In this document: one piece after another, positions 6,804 to 14,321 of the stretch
Position numbering within the stretch: position 1 is the first letter of the stretch
How the letters are laid out: each line of letters opens with the position of its first letter
NCBI GenBank assembly: GCA_016875695.1
Contig: VGPB01000009.1
Span: 1 to 21,777 of the forward strand
Direction of reading: 5' to 3'
DNA length: 21,777 nucleotides
Source of the DNA: Chloroflexota bacterium
Lineage (GTDB): Bacteria > Chloroflexota > Dehalococcoidia > UBA2979
Made by a program: the position numbers and the translations under genes
Notes under the pieces: generated by a model
Database searches by the model: none
What the model was told of the DNA's origin: nothing
What the model saw: only the letters and a program-made list of their open reading frames with translations

Positions 6804-9070
6804 CAGACCGCCTCCTCGTAGTGCGTCTCGCTGAACTTGAACGCCGGCTGCGTGAGCGCGGTGCGGTCCTGTACGCGCAGCGACTCCAGCCGCCCGAACA
6901 CCACCTCCCCCGAGTAGGCGATGCGTAAGCAGTAGCTCGCGCCGCTGAACTGGCGGTCGAGCATTGCACGCAGGCGGTCCCATGCGCCTCGATCCCGGAT
7001 TGGGTCGTTCGCCGGCGTCACCTCGTAGGCGCGCTGGAAGCCTTCCCCGACGAACAGGGTGTCCTCGCGCCGCCCGCGCGCCCGGAGCGTCGTCTGCTCC
7101 TGCTGTTGCTCGACGCCTGCCTCGCGGACGAGCACCGCGGTGTAGACGCTCGGGTCGGCCGGGTCGTGCAGATAGCCCCCGCTCCAGCTCACCGTCCCAG
7201 CGACTGGCGGCTCCTGCTCCTCGCTCTCCAGCACGTCGCCGGAGACATTCGCCGTCCAGGTCACGGCGTACTCGTGCTCAACTCCCGAGCCGGTGTGGTG
7301 GTCGGTGAACACCGTTCCATCGATGTCGTCCAGCACAGCGATTCGGACATAGGTGGTGGCCGCGATCGCGCGCCCGAAGGCGTCGGTGTAGGCGGCGCGG
7401 CGTCGCTTCACGCTGTACTGCACGAACGCCTCATCGATGGTCGGCTCCGCCGCGTCCCACGAGACAAGCAGCCCGGGGAGGCTCGACACCGGCGTCACGG
7501 TGAGCCCGGTGATCGTGGCGGGCGGTGGCCACGACGTCGTCACCTCGCGTAGCGGCGAGATCGCGAACAGCTGATCCTCGTCGGTGACCTCGACCTGGAG
7601 GTAGTACGTCTGGTTGTTGACGACGTAGCTCCCGGAGACGGCGTGCGACTGCGTGGCGCTCGCGATCTGGCCACTGTCGTAGACGACCGTCATCTGGTCC
7701 GCCGCGTACACGACGACCCGATAGTCGCTCTGCACGGGGGCGCTGCTTGGCGGGTTGAACGCGAGCGACCACTCAACGAGGAAGGTCGGCGAGGTGAGCA
7801 CCTCCGACTCCGCGGGCGCGTCGAGCGTGACGACCAGCGCACGGTCGAAGCGCAGGAAGGCGACGGTCCGGAACGGCGGCTGAGTATCCGCGCTGCTCGG
7901 TGCGGTCTGGTTCCCCGAATCGAGCGCCGTGGCGTTGGCGGCGGAGTTGGAGTCCGCGTGGGTGTGGTGCCAGTTCGCGACGTGGTTCGGCGAGGAGGCG
8001 GTGCCACCGCCGTTGGTGTTCTCGGCGGCGAACGACTGTGCGTGGACATGCGATTGCGCGTGCGTATGCGCACCACCGCTGGTGTGTGCGTGCCCTCCCG
8101 AGCCGCCGGTTGCGGCGATTTCACCGAGCGCGGATACGCCCTTCGGGAAGCGGCCGCGCATGTCGAGCGTGCCGTTGCTGCCGTTGCAGAGCAGCCAGCC
8201 GGGAGGGATCGCCGTGAGCAGCCCGAGCCAGAGACCGATGTGGCGCGCCTGCAGATCGTCGTCGCCCGAGTTGTTCTGAATAGCGGCGAGCTTCGTCCAC
8301 GTCGGCTCGTAGGTATCGGATGAGGTATCGGCCGCGGTGGCAGAGCCGATCGAGACGCCGCTGGCCGTCGCCCCGAACGTCACCGCGTGCGTGTGCGTGC
8401 TCGTCGCCGCACCGCCGCCGCTGTTGATCGGCGAGGTCGCGCTGGGCCCGCTCGACGTCCCTCCGGCGTGGGTATGGCTGGCGATGCTGCTGTGGCCGTG
8501 CGCGATCGCGGTGTGCGAGTGCGCGCCACCACCGGTGCTGCCGCCGTCGCCACCCGCGTTCGCGCCCTTCAGGAACTTCCCCTGCGCCGCCGCGACCAGC
8601 GACCAGTTCGCGGGGAGCCCTGCGCCGTTGTCCCAGTACGCCCATCCCCCGTCCGGGAAGCCGTCCGGCGCGCCGTCGGACTGGATGAAGATCACCGTCC
8701 GATAGGGCGGGTCGTTCGAGGCGGTGTTCCACGTGCCGGCGTTCGCGGACGAGGAGGCCGATTGCGCGCCGGAGGTCGGCGCGGTGTGGGTGTGCGGGTT
8801 GGCGGAGGCGGTGTAGCCGCTCGCGACCACCGCCGTCGTGTCGGACTCGGCACCCGAGGTCGTGCCGCCGTGGGTGTGGCTCCCGAGTCCGTGCGAATGG
8901 CCGGGATCGGTGTGCGTGTGCGTCGCCGCGCCGCCGGTCTGGTCAGGGTCCTGCCCCGCTGCGGCGCCTTTCACGTATCGCCCGTCGAGCGAGGTTACGC
9001 GCGACCAGCCGGCCGGGATCGAGGCGTTCGTCCCGGGCCACATCGCGATGATCCCGGCGGGGACCGTCAC
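6803..9070 (-). CDS. Large tail fibre/collar protein with three tandem HxH collar modules and fibronectin-like C-terminal part
   Basis: The product has 755 residues; the GTG start at 9070 has GGAGG at 9078-9082. Residues about 1-133, 141-265 and 277-408 are three copies of a phage-tail-collar-like module. Each opens with a glycine/tryptophan segment (IPAGWSRV, LPANWSLV, IPPGWLLC), then a GR/GK-F-x-KG motif (GRYVKGA, GKFLKGA, GRFPKGV). A Gly/Ser/Thr/His-rich stretch follows, and modules 1 and 3 close with PPYRTVIF and PPFRTVAF. Each module has four HxH motifs: 51/53, 58/60, 65/67, 93/95; 184/186, 191/193, 199/201, 226/228; 327/329, 335/337, 341/343, 369/371. In the T4 long-tail-fibre tip, HxH motifs bind iron. 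Residues about 410-640 look like one or two fibronectin-III-type beta domains (FLVEWSLAFNPP, GLLVSWDAAEP). It probably contacts the host cell surface. Confidence 0.8.
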   Translation of the reverse strand: MTVPAGIIAMWPGTNASIPAGWSRVTSLDGRYVKGAAAGQDPDQTGGAATHTHTDPGHSHGLGSHTHGGTTSGAESDTTAVVASGYTASANPHTHTAPTSGAQSASSSANAGTWNTASNDPPYRTVIFIQSDGAPDGFPDGGWAYWDNGAGLPANWSLVAAAQGKFLKGANAGGDGGSTGGGAHSHTAIAHGHSSIASHTHAGGTSSGPSATSPINSGGGAATSTHTHAVTFGATASGVSIGSATAADTSSDTYEPTWTKLAAIQNNSGDDDLQARHIGLWLGLLTAIPPGWLLCNGSNGTLDMRGRFPKGVSALGEIAATGGSGGHAHTSGGAHTHAQSHVHAQSFAAENTNGGGTASSPNHVANWHHTHADSNSAANATALDSGNQTAPSSADTQPPFRTVAFLRFDRALVVTLDAPAESEVLTSPTFLVEWSLAFNPPSSAPVQSDYRVVVYAADQMTVVYDSGQIASATQSHAVSGSYVVNNQTYYLQVEVTDEDQLFAISPLREVTTSWPPPATITGLTVTPVSSLPGLLVSWDAAEPTIDEAFVQYSVKRRRAAYTDAFGRAIAATTYVRIAVLDDIDGTVFTDHHTGSGVEHEYAVTWTANVSGDVLESEEQEPPVAGTVSWSGGYLHDPADPSVYTAVLVREAGVEQQQEQTTLRARGRREDTLFVGEGFQRAYEVTPANDPIRDRGAWDRLRAMLDRQFSGASYCLRIAYSGEVVFGRLESLRVQDRTALTQPAFKFSETHYEEAV

Positions 9071-9072
9071 GG

Positions 9073-9537
9073 CTACGCCTCCGCTTCTAGGGGCGCGAGC
9101 GGCTCGACCGAGATCGGGCGGGCGCTCGCGATGGTCAGCTCTGCTTCGGCCGCCTGTGCGCGGGCCTCGAGCGCGCGCAGCTCGCTCACGAGGCCGTAGT
9201 GCCGCGCCGCCTCGGCGATCGCTTCCGGCGTAACGGGCTGCACGCCGAGCGCGACGCCGCGACGCGAAACCGGCGGCTGCTGTCGCTCGCCGTCCGCGAG
9301 CACGGCGACCGCCTCGCCATCCGCCTGCTGCTGCAGTTGCAGCAGCACGGCGGCGATCAGCGCGTCGACGATCCTGGGCAGCGCCCCGCTCGGCACCACG
9401 ACGTGCAGCGCGCGCAGATGGCAGACGTCATCGGCCTCGTGCCCTGCGCCGCGCTGGTAGACATCGACCTCGATCACCTCGAAGCGCGACCGCTCGCGGC
9501 GATAGCGCGCGACCTCGCGCGCATAGAGGTCAGGCAT
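9073..9537 (-). CDS. Hypothetical tail-region protein
   Basis: The product has 154 residues; ATG at 9537 overlaps the upstream gene by 8 bases. The N-terminal half is mixed (RFEVIEVDVYQRGAGHEADDVCHLRALHVVVPSG); the C-terminal half is helical and alanine/glutamate-rich (ELRALEARAQAAEAELTIASA), suggesting a short coiled coil. No family was recognised. It sits between tape measure and fibre, where siphoviruses place distal-tail and adaptor proteins, but at this length it is too short for a canonical Dit protein. The gene is probably real, as it keeps the tight operon spacing. Confidence 0.6.
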   Translation of the reverse strand: MPDLYAREVARYRRERSRFEVIEVDVYQRGAGHEADDVCHLRALHVVVPSGALPRIVDALIAAVLLQLQQQADGEAVAVLADGERQQPPVSRRGVALGVQPVTPEAIAEAARHYGLVSELRALEARAQAAEAELTIASARPISVEPLAPLEAEA

Positions 9538-9832
9538 CGACGGCCTCCTCGACGCTCTGCACGCGGTACCAGTGGCGCGGTACCAGCGCTCGCGCCTTGC
9601 GCAGCGCCTCCTGCTCGGAGCAGGCGCGCACGATCACGGTGCAGGCGTCCGTGAAGTTCCCCTGCTCGGGCTCGAGGCCGGACGACGCGGTGAGCGTCCA
9701 ACGTGCGAGCGCGCCCGTTCCGGACGCGGCAGACAGCGCGTCGACCTCCTCGCCGGCCCACGTCGAGGGGACGATCCCCTTGAGCCGTGCGAGCGCGGCG
9801 GTCGCTGCCTCCGCCGGTGGAGCCTTCGCCAT
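9530..9832 (-). CDS. Small hypothetical protein following the tape measure
   Basis: The product has 100 residues. The ATG at 9832 shares its A with the tape-measure stop codon (TGATG). The sequence starts with an alanine-rich helix (AEAATAALARLKGI) and contains RWTLTASSGLEPEQGNFTDACTVIVRACSEQEALRKARALVPRHWYRVQSVEEAV, consistent with a small alpha/beta fold. No family was recognised. The same frame is open much further upstream, antiparallel in meaning to the tape measure, but that extension is only a shadow. Confidence 0.55.
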   Translation of the reverse strand: MAKAPPAEAATAALARLKGIVPSTWAGEEVDALSAASGTGALARWTLTASSGLEPEQGNFTDACTVIVRACSEQEALRKARALVPRHWYRVQSVEEAVDA

Positions 9833-11739
9833 CAGACGCCTCCTGCCAGTCGCGCGCCGCTCGTCTGCTGCCAGTCGTTCTCGGCGCGCACCTCGATCCG
9901 GATGAAGTCGCGCAGCCATGCCATCGCGGGGTCGACGACGAGCTGCACGTAGACGGGCGCTGGGGCGGGAGCCCCTGCGCGTGCCGGCGGTGCGGCGTCG
10001 AGCGGCGTCACGATCTCCGGCACCCGCGACGTGAGTCCGCCCAGCAACTGCTCGATGTCGCCGAAGCCTCGCTGCAGCCCGAGCGCGAACCCGGCCATCG
10101 ACTGCTCGCCGAGTGCTGCGAAGACGCGCGACGGGGAGGCGATGCCGAGCGCCGACTTCACGAAGCCGGGTAGGCGGTCCGTGATCGTGGCCTTGATCGC
10201 CTCGATGATCGCGCCGGCCATTGACTTGATGCCCTTGATGAAGCCCTCGACCAGCGCGACGCCCGCCTGGAAGAACGCCTGCACCAGCCCGCCCAGCAGC
10301 GCGAGGGCGTTCTGGACGGTCTTCTGCACGCCTTCCAGCACGGTCGCGACCACGCCGACGATCGCGCGCCACGCGCCGCTGAAGTCGCCGCCGAGCAGCT
10401 TGATCACCGCGTCGAGCACGCCGGTGACCACGCCGAACACCGTCTCGACGATCACCTGAACCTCTGCGAGCACCGGACCGATCACAGCCTCGATCAATGG
10501 CCAGTTCGCCTGGATCTGCTCGACGAGCCAGACGACGAGCCGCTGGATGTTCTCGATCGCGGGACGGATGGACTCCTGGTAGTAGACCTGGAAGCGCGCG
10601 AACTGCTCCCCCGCGAAGTCCGCGAACCGCTGGAGCTGCGGCACGACGAGCGCAACGAACTGCTGGAAGGCGGGGATCAACTCGTCGCGTACGACCGGGA
10701 CGACGTGTTCCTGCATCCACGGAACGAGGCGGGTAGCGATCACGTCGACGAGGTTGCTCACGCCCGTGAAGAATGCGGAGAGCGCAGGCTCCATCGCGAC
10801 CAGCGCCTGGTTCTTGAGGACTGTGAGCTTCTCGCGCCAGTCGTCGGTGTCCTCGGCTGCGCCGTTCACGGTGTCGCTGCCACCCTGGATCGCCACCAGG
10901 TAGTCATCGATCGCGAAACGGCCCTCCAGGATCGCGGCCGCCATATCCGGCCCGGCCCGCGCGCCGAAGGTGTCCATCGCCAACGAGGTGGCAGCTGCGC
11001 CAGGACCGAGTTCCTGGATTTTGCGGATCGTCTGGTCGAGGCCCTCGCGCATCGGGACGTTGTCGCGCGCGAAGTTGCCCATCGCGATGCGCAGCGAGCC
11101 CAGCACCAGCTCGCTGTTCACACCCTCCTTCTCCCACTTGCCAAGCATCGCCAGTGACTCGTCAAGCCCGAAGCCCATTTGCCGCAGCGGTGCCCCGAAC
11201 TGCACCACCCGTTCCATCAGCGCGTTCACGCCGATGCCGGTGGACTGCGCGGCGCGGAAGACTTTGTCGAGCGTGCCCGACTGTCGATCGGTCGCGACGC
11301 TCCAGTCCCCGAACAGCCGCGTCGAATCGGCGATGTTCTGGGAGAGGTCCGTGTCCGTGATGCGCGAGAAGTTGATCAACTGGCGCGAGAGGGCCTGCAG
11401 CGGCTCGCCAGTCAGCCCGAGCCGCTTGTTCAGGTCGGCGATCGCCGTCCCAGCGGTCGCAGCATCGGTCGGCACCGCGCGCAACACGCCCTTGAAGTCG
11501 GCCTCTAGGCCGTTGAGCGCCTCGCCCGTCGCACCGGTCCCCACGCGGATCGCGTCGAACGCCGCGTCGAACGTCTCGCCGAGCTTCAGCGCGGCGAAGC
11601 CGCCCGCGATCGCCACCCCGACCCCCGTGCCCACCAGCGCGAACTGCGCGGCGTGACCATGGAAGAAGCCCTGCGTCTCGTCCCCGAACTTCGAGGCGTC
11701 AGGGCGGAGCGTGACGAACGCGTCGGCGATGGCGGTCAC
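9832..11739 (-). CDS. Phage tail tape measure protein
   Basis: This 635-residue tape measure protein sets tail length and lies inside the tube. The N-terminal part (MTAIADAFVTLRPDASKFGDE) and the TP901-type core are recognisable: LGETFDAAFDAIRVGTGATGEAL, LINFSRITDTDLSQNIADST, STGIGVNALMERVVQFGAPL and FGARAGPDMAAAIL. A hydrophobic helix lies near residues 31-52. Residues about 330-540 are long amphipathic helices. GIASPSRVFAALGEQSMAGFALGL near 535 is a motif common in tape measures. Using the family rule of roughly 0.15 nm per residue, the tail would be about 95 nm long (inference). The GTG start overlaps the preceding stop as GTGA. No lytic transglycosylase or peptidase domain is visible. Confidence 0.93.
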   Translation of the reverse strand: MTAIADAFVTLRPDASKFGDETQGFFHGHAAQFALVGTGVGVAIAGGFAALKLGETFDAAFDAIRVGTGATGEALNGLEADFKGVLRAVPTDAATAGTAIADLNKRLGLTGEPLQALSRQLINFSRITDTDLSQNIADSTRLFGDWSVATDRQSGTLDKVFRAAQSTGIGVNALMERVVQFGAPLRQMGFGLDESLAMLGKWEKEGVNSELVLGSLRIAMGNFARDNVPMREGLDQTIRKIQELGPGAAATSLAMDTFGARAGPDMAAAILEGRFAIDDYLVAIQGGSDTVNGAAEDTDDWREKLTVLKNQALVAMEPALSAFFTGVSNLVDVIATRLVPWMQEHVVPVVRDELIPAFQQFVALVVPQLQRFADFAGEQFARFQVYYQESIRPAIENIQRLVVWLVEQIQANWPLIEAVIGPVLAEVQVIVETVFGVVTGVLDAVIKLLGGDFSGAWRAIVGVVATVLEGVQKTVQNALALLGGLVQAFFQAGVALVEGFIKGIKSMAGAIIEAIKATITDRLPGFVKSALGIASPSRVFAALGEQSMAGFALGLQRGFGDIEQLLGGLTSRVPEIVTPLDAAPPARAGAPAPAPVYVQLVVDPAMAWLRDFIRIEVRAENDWQQTSGARLAGGV

Positions 11740-12005
11740 CGTTCGCCGTCCTGGTCGCTGTCCGTGTGGTCAGCGGGCCGACGGGACGTGGGCGCGCCAC
11801 TTCGCGCACCGGAGCCGCGGTGGACGCCGAGGGCGGTCAGCAGGGCGAAGAACGCGCCACCCGCCCACTCCAGCACCTTCGCGAGCAGCGCATCGCCCGC
11901 CGCCTGCCCCATCGCCGTCAGGACGACGGCGAGCGCCACCAGCGCGACGAAGAGCAGCAGCAGGACAACGACGACCGTGCCCGCTTCGATCATGTGTTCC
12001 CTCAT
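11736..12005 (-). CDS. Small membrane protein between tail chaperone and tape measure
   Basis: The product has 89 residues. I chose the ATG at 12005 because it shares its A with the stop of the frameshifted chaperone frame (TGATG), the arrangement used repeatedly in this operon. An ATG at 11993, preceded by GAGGGA, is an alternative giving 85 residues. Residues about 8-32 (AGTVVVVLLLLFVALVALAVVLTAM) are a strong membrane helix and residues about 45-62 (VLEWAGGAFFALLTALGV) a second weaker one; the tail is hydrophilic and ends DHTDSDQDGER. Size, two helices and a charged C-terminus resemble a holin, but there is no endolysin nearby. It could be a tail-cassette membrane protein instead. Confidence 0.6.
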   Translation of the reverse strand: MREHMIEAGTVVVVLLLLFVALVALAVVLTAMGQAAGDALLAKVLEWAGGAFFALLTALGVHRGSGARSGAPTSRRPADHTDSDQDGER

Positions 12006-12552
12006 CACGGGCCCCGGTGGCGGCTGCGTTGCAGATCACCGCCCATGCGACGGGCGATCGTGATGCGGCGGCTGCGGCCGCCGTCCGCCAGCTCGTCGTC
12101 TAGCGCATGTCGCTGTTGCTCGGTCATGTGCTCCGTCACCAGCAGGTAGACGACGTTCAGGAGGCGAGCGGCTGACCAGCCGCCGATGACGTCGCGGCCT
12201 CCCGCACCGTGCCCCGCGAGAGCGAGACGACCCTCGACCGACCACCAACGGGCGTCGGCCCAGCAGGCGAGGGCGAGGGCCGCCCGGTAGGGCGCGTGGT
12301 GTACGCCGTCATGAGCGCCCCCACCGCGTTCTCCAGTTCCTCGAAGCTCACGTCCGAATGCGAGTCCATGAATCGCTCGAAGCGATCGCGCTCGCTCGCA
12401 GCGAGCACGGCCATCAGGAAGTCGTGCAGCCCGGCGACCTGCTGCATCGCGTCGCCCGAGCCCTGGCTCTTCGCGAGTTTCATCAGCGCCCAAGCGGGGA
12501 GCGTCTCCTGCGCCGCGAACCGCTCATCGCGCACAGTCAGTGCCCGCTCCAT
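12005..12552 (-). CDS. Tail assembly chaperone, predicted -1 frameshift product (gpGT-like)
   Basis: Siphoviruses make a second, longer chaperone by a -1 ribosomal frameshift between tail tube and tape measure. Here the short frame (12157-12552) is overlapped by an open frame in the -1 phase down to 12005. The downstream part reads like genuine protein (RWWSVEGRLALAG, GWSAARLLNVVYLLVTEHMTEQQRHALDDELADGG), with W/L-rich content like gpT segments. The phase difference (start 12552 against 12493) is exactly -1. With a slip near 12318-12322 the fusion would be about 181 residues. The downstream frame has no plausible start of its own after the short gene, which supports frameshifting. The exact slip site is uncertain. 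Confidence 0.6.
12157..12552 (-). CDS. Tail assembly chaperone, short form (gpG-like)
   Basis: This 131-residue protein has a helical N-terminal part (VRDERFAAQETLPAWALMKLAK, LHDFLMAVLAASERDRFERFM, SFEELENAVGALMTAY) typical of siphovirus tail chaperones, which bind the tape measure during tail assembly and are absent from the virion. The ATG at 12552 shares its A with the stop of the major tail protein (TGATG). After about residue 85 the sequence becomes low-complexity Pro/Ser/Gly (TTRPTGRPSPSPAGPTPVGG), as expected where the biologically selected frame has changed to -1. Confidence 0.75.
   Translation of the reverse strand: MERALTVRDERFAAQETLPAWALMKLAKSQGSGDAMQQVAGLHDFLMAVLAASERDRFERFMDSHSDVSFEELENAVGALMTAYTTRPTGRPSPSPAGPTPVGGRSRVVSLSRGTVREAATSSAAGQPLAS
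12318..12322 (-). promoter_or_regulatory. Candidate slippery run for the -1 frameshift
   Basis: The minus strand reads GTG GGG GCG here, a run of five G within the chaperone overlap. A slip by one base would let the P-site glycine codon re-pair as GGG, but A-site re-pairing (GCG to GGC) is imperfect, so this is only the best homopolymer candidate and not a perfect XXXYYYZ heptamer. It lies close to where the zero frame turns low-complexity. Confidence 0.3.
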
Positions 12553-13091
12553 CAGGCGTAGTCCTCGTCGTGCATGAACTTGAAGGTCGCCGCGCCTGCG
12601 GGCTTCGTGCAGCGGAAGCTCATCGGCAGCGTCGCCTTGTCGGGTGCGCGCTTGCGCGCGACCTCGACGTTGCCGATCTGCAGGCAACGTCGGAACACCC
12701 ACCGCTCGAAGCCGTCGATGGACTCCCAGCCGAGCATCACTGGCGTCGGCGTCTCGTCTGAGTCGGGCGGTTCGAACGTCACCACGCCGGTAGCCGTGCT
12801 CACGTCGCCGCCATTGAAGGCGCGCTGCATGTTCGTGGCGGTCATCTCGGCGAGCGCGAAGTTCACGGTCGCGCTGCGCGCGGTCTGCACGATGGCGACC
12901 GGGTCGAGTTCCTCCGCGACGACGACGTCTTCGAAGCTGCTCTCGAAGACGAAGCTCGAACCCTCGTCGGTGTAGCCGAGCGGGGTCCAGGCGACGTCCC
13001 ACGCCGTCGCGAGGTCGTCCGGCTCGGTGCTCCCGAGCGGTGCGATATAAAGCTGTCCTGGCCCGACGCGGACGGCCAGCGGGTCACCCAT
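12552..13091 (-). CDS. Major tail (tube) protein
   Basis: This 179-residue protein matches siphovirus tail-tube subunits in size and place, directly before the frameshifting chaperone. Features include the N-terminal VGPGQLYIAPLGSTEP, the central FESSFEDVVVAEELDPV and the C-terminal RKRAPDKATLPMSFRCTKPAG, with predominantly beta character. Two ATGs are adjacent (13094 and 13091). GGAAGGAG upstream gives about 3 bases to the first and 6 to the second, so 13091 is preferred. This is one of the few genes in the operon with a free-standing strong ribosome site and a 30-base gap, which fits the high expression needed for a tube protein. Confidence 0.85.
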   Translation of the reverse strand: MGDPLAVRVGPGQLYIAPLGSTEPDDLATAWDVAWTPLGYTDEGSSFVFESSFEDVVVAEELDPVAIVQTARSATVNFALAEMTATNMQRAFNGGDVSTATGVVTFEPPDSDETPTPVMLGWESIDGFERWVFRRCLQIGNVEVARKRAPDKATLPMSFRCTKPAGAATFKFMHDEDYA

Positions 13092-13124
13092 CATCGGCTC
13101 CTTCCTGCGGCATCTCGGCCGCCG

Positions 13125-13505
13125 TTACTGCGCTGCGCTGGCGGCGAAGGTGGCCTCCACCACGTAGCGCGGAGTGTCGCTTTCCTCGTCCGGCTGCCAG
13201 CGCACCTGCTCGACGCGCGCGCCATGCAGCACCGTCTGTTCGTGCGTGAACCGCCCGAGCGCATCGACTGCCGTGCAGAGCTCGGCGGCTACAGCGGCCG
13301 CGGCAGCCTTCGTCGCGGCCCAGAGGTCGAACTGGATCAGGCACCGGTCGTCCGGGCCGGCGATGCGGGTGAGGACGACCTGCGGGAGTGCGGCGTCGTT
13401 CGAGAAGCCGAAGAAGACGCGGCCCTCGAGGTCGGGCAGCGCTTCACGGCCCCACGCCCGGATCGCGTCCTCGACGTCCACCCAGGTGTGCGGTTCGGCG
13501 ACCAT
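13125..13505 (-). CDS. Tail terminator / tail completion protein (candidate)
   Basis: The product has 126 residues. Start ATG at 13505 is fused to the upstream stop as TGATG; a TTG three bases earlier is ignored. The sequence has the alpha/beta pattern of tail terminator proteins: an N-terminal helix (VDVEDAIRAWGREAL), a strand pair (RVFFGFSN, PQVVLTRIAG), RCLIQFDLWAATKAAAAAVAAELCTAVDAL, and a final strand (RYVVEATFAAS). The order gp10-like protein, this gene, tail tube is exactly where siphovirus terminators sit. Function is by position and fold impression. Confidence 0.7.
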   Translation of the reverse strand: MVAEPHTWVDVEDAIRAWGREALPDLEGRVFFGFSNDAALPQVVLTRIAGPDDRCLIQFDLWAATKAAAAAVAAELCTAVDALGRFTHEQTVLHGARVEQVRWQPDEESDTPRYVVEATFAASAAQ

Positions 13506-13780
13506 CAAGTCGCCCCGATCGCGCGGCGCACCGACGCCTGCGGCGGGCTCTGGCGGCTCCCAAACTCGATCGCAACAGCTCCTGACCCACGCATGCCCGC
13601 CTGCGCGAATGGGCCCTGCCGCCCGACGCCGGAGCGCGCGTAGGTCACGAGCTCGGCGCTCGCGGGAGGCCGGATGCGGTCACGGATGCGCTCGGCGTGC
13701 TGCTGCAGTGCGTCTGCGATCTCGGGGCCGTGATCCGCGAGCAACCGCTCGGTGGCGTCGTCGTGCAACACGAGCCTCAT
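13505..13780 (-). CDS. HK97 gp10-like head-tail joining protein (short)
   Basis: The product has 91 residues. ATG at 13780 overlaps the preceding stop in ATGA. The C-terminal motif AVAIEFGSRQSPPQASVRRAI corresponds to the E-F/Y-G-T..PQPFLRPA signature of HK97 gp10-like proteins; the N-terminus has the usual helical segment (IADALQQHAERIRDRI). It is shorter than many relatives. The protein takes part in joining heads and tails or finishing the tail. The same frame runs open upstream to 14209, but that part is a shadow of the neighbouring gene. Confidence 0.75.
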   Translation of the reverse strand: MRLVLHDDATERLLADHGPEIADALQQHAERIRDRIRPPASAELVTYARSGVGRQGPFAQAGMRGSGAVAIEFGSRQSPPQASVRRAIGAT

Positions 13781-14115
13781 CTCGCACCCCCGCTCACCTG
13801 CTTGAGGCCTGCCTCGATGTGGTCGAGTCCGAGCCCCTGGCGGGGACGTGCCCAGACGACCTCGTACGTGGAACCGGTCTGCTCGTCCTGGACGCGATCG
13901 GTGTGGCGCAGATCGACCGGGTCGCAGGCGAGCCGGAACTCGACGACCTCCTGCGATCCGCCCGCGACGTGCTCGCGGCCGCTCGGCGACGAGATGTGCG
14001 CACGCACACCGCTCGCGACGGTGTCCGCCGCGGGCTGCGCGTCGTAGGGATCGCGGGTAGCGTCGACGGGCACGCGCAGTACCGCGATCGTGGTGGTGGC
14101 GAGCGGTACGGCCAT
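13777..14115 (-). CDS. Head-closure / head-tail stopper protein (candidate)
   Basis: The product has 112 residues. ATG at 14115 shares its A with the preceding TGA; a GTG at 14118 is the alternative. The sequence is beta-rich with RAHISSPSGREH, VVEFRLACDPVDLRHTDRVQDEQTGSTYEVVWARPRQ and a C-terminal DHIEAGLKQV, resembling the small barrel proteins that close the head after packaging (SPP1 gp16 type). The assignment rests on that pattern and on its place between adaptor and gp10-like genes. Confidence 0.65.
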   Translation of the reverse strand: MAVPLATTTIAVLRVPVDATRDPYDAQPAADTVASGVRAHISSPSGREHVAGGSQEVVEFRLACDPVDLRHTDRVQDEQTGSTYEVVWARPRQGLGLDHIEAGLKQVSGGAR

Positions 14116-14321
14116 CACTCCGCCTCCACGGTGACCAGCGCCCCGGCCAGCGAGCGCGCGAACTGCACGCGCTTCCGGCCGACGGTCGCCGACCCGTCGC
14201 GACCGACACGCACGCGCACGCGCTCCAGCTGCGACAAAGGCGCGGTAAGCGACGAAAGTGCTTCGTCAGGGGAGGTTCGGTCGCTTTGGTCGCTTACCGC
14301 GCGGCTCTGTTCGTCGTTCAT
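14115..14321 (-). CDS. Small hypothetical protein in the head-tail region
   Basis: The product has 68 residues. ATG at 14321 overlaps the adaptor gene stop as ATGA (14318-14321), and its own stop forms TGATG with the next gene. It starts hydrophilic (MNDEQSRAVSDQSDRTSPDEAL) and ends with RVRVRVGRDGSATVGRKRVQFARSLAGALVTVEAE, a basic, beta-prone stretch. No family was recognised. The two-sided coupling makes it a probable real gene, perhaps a minor head or head-tail component. Confidence 0.5.
   Translation of the reverse strand: MNDEQSRAVSDQSDRTSPDEALSSLTAPLSQLERVRVRVGRDGSATVGRKRVQFARSLAGALVTVEAE

Noticed and set aside
6803..9070. HxH-rich repeats considered as DNA tandem repeats or a CRISPR-like array
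   Set aside because: Similarity is at the protein level with divergent codons; there are no regular identical DNA units or spacers.
8387..9199. Plus-strand 270-codon frame antisense to the fibre gene
   Set aside because: It is an Arg/Gly/Val-rich shadow created by the Gly/Ser/His-rich fibre codons.
9530..10720. 396-codon minus-strand frame overlapping the tape measure
   Set aside because: Only the last 100 codons (from 9832) look like protein; the upstream part is Arg/Ala/Pro-rich shadow of the tape measure gene.
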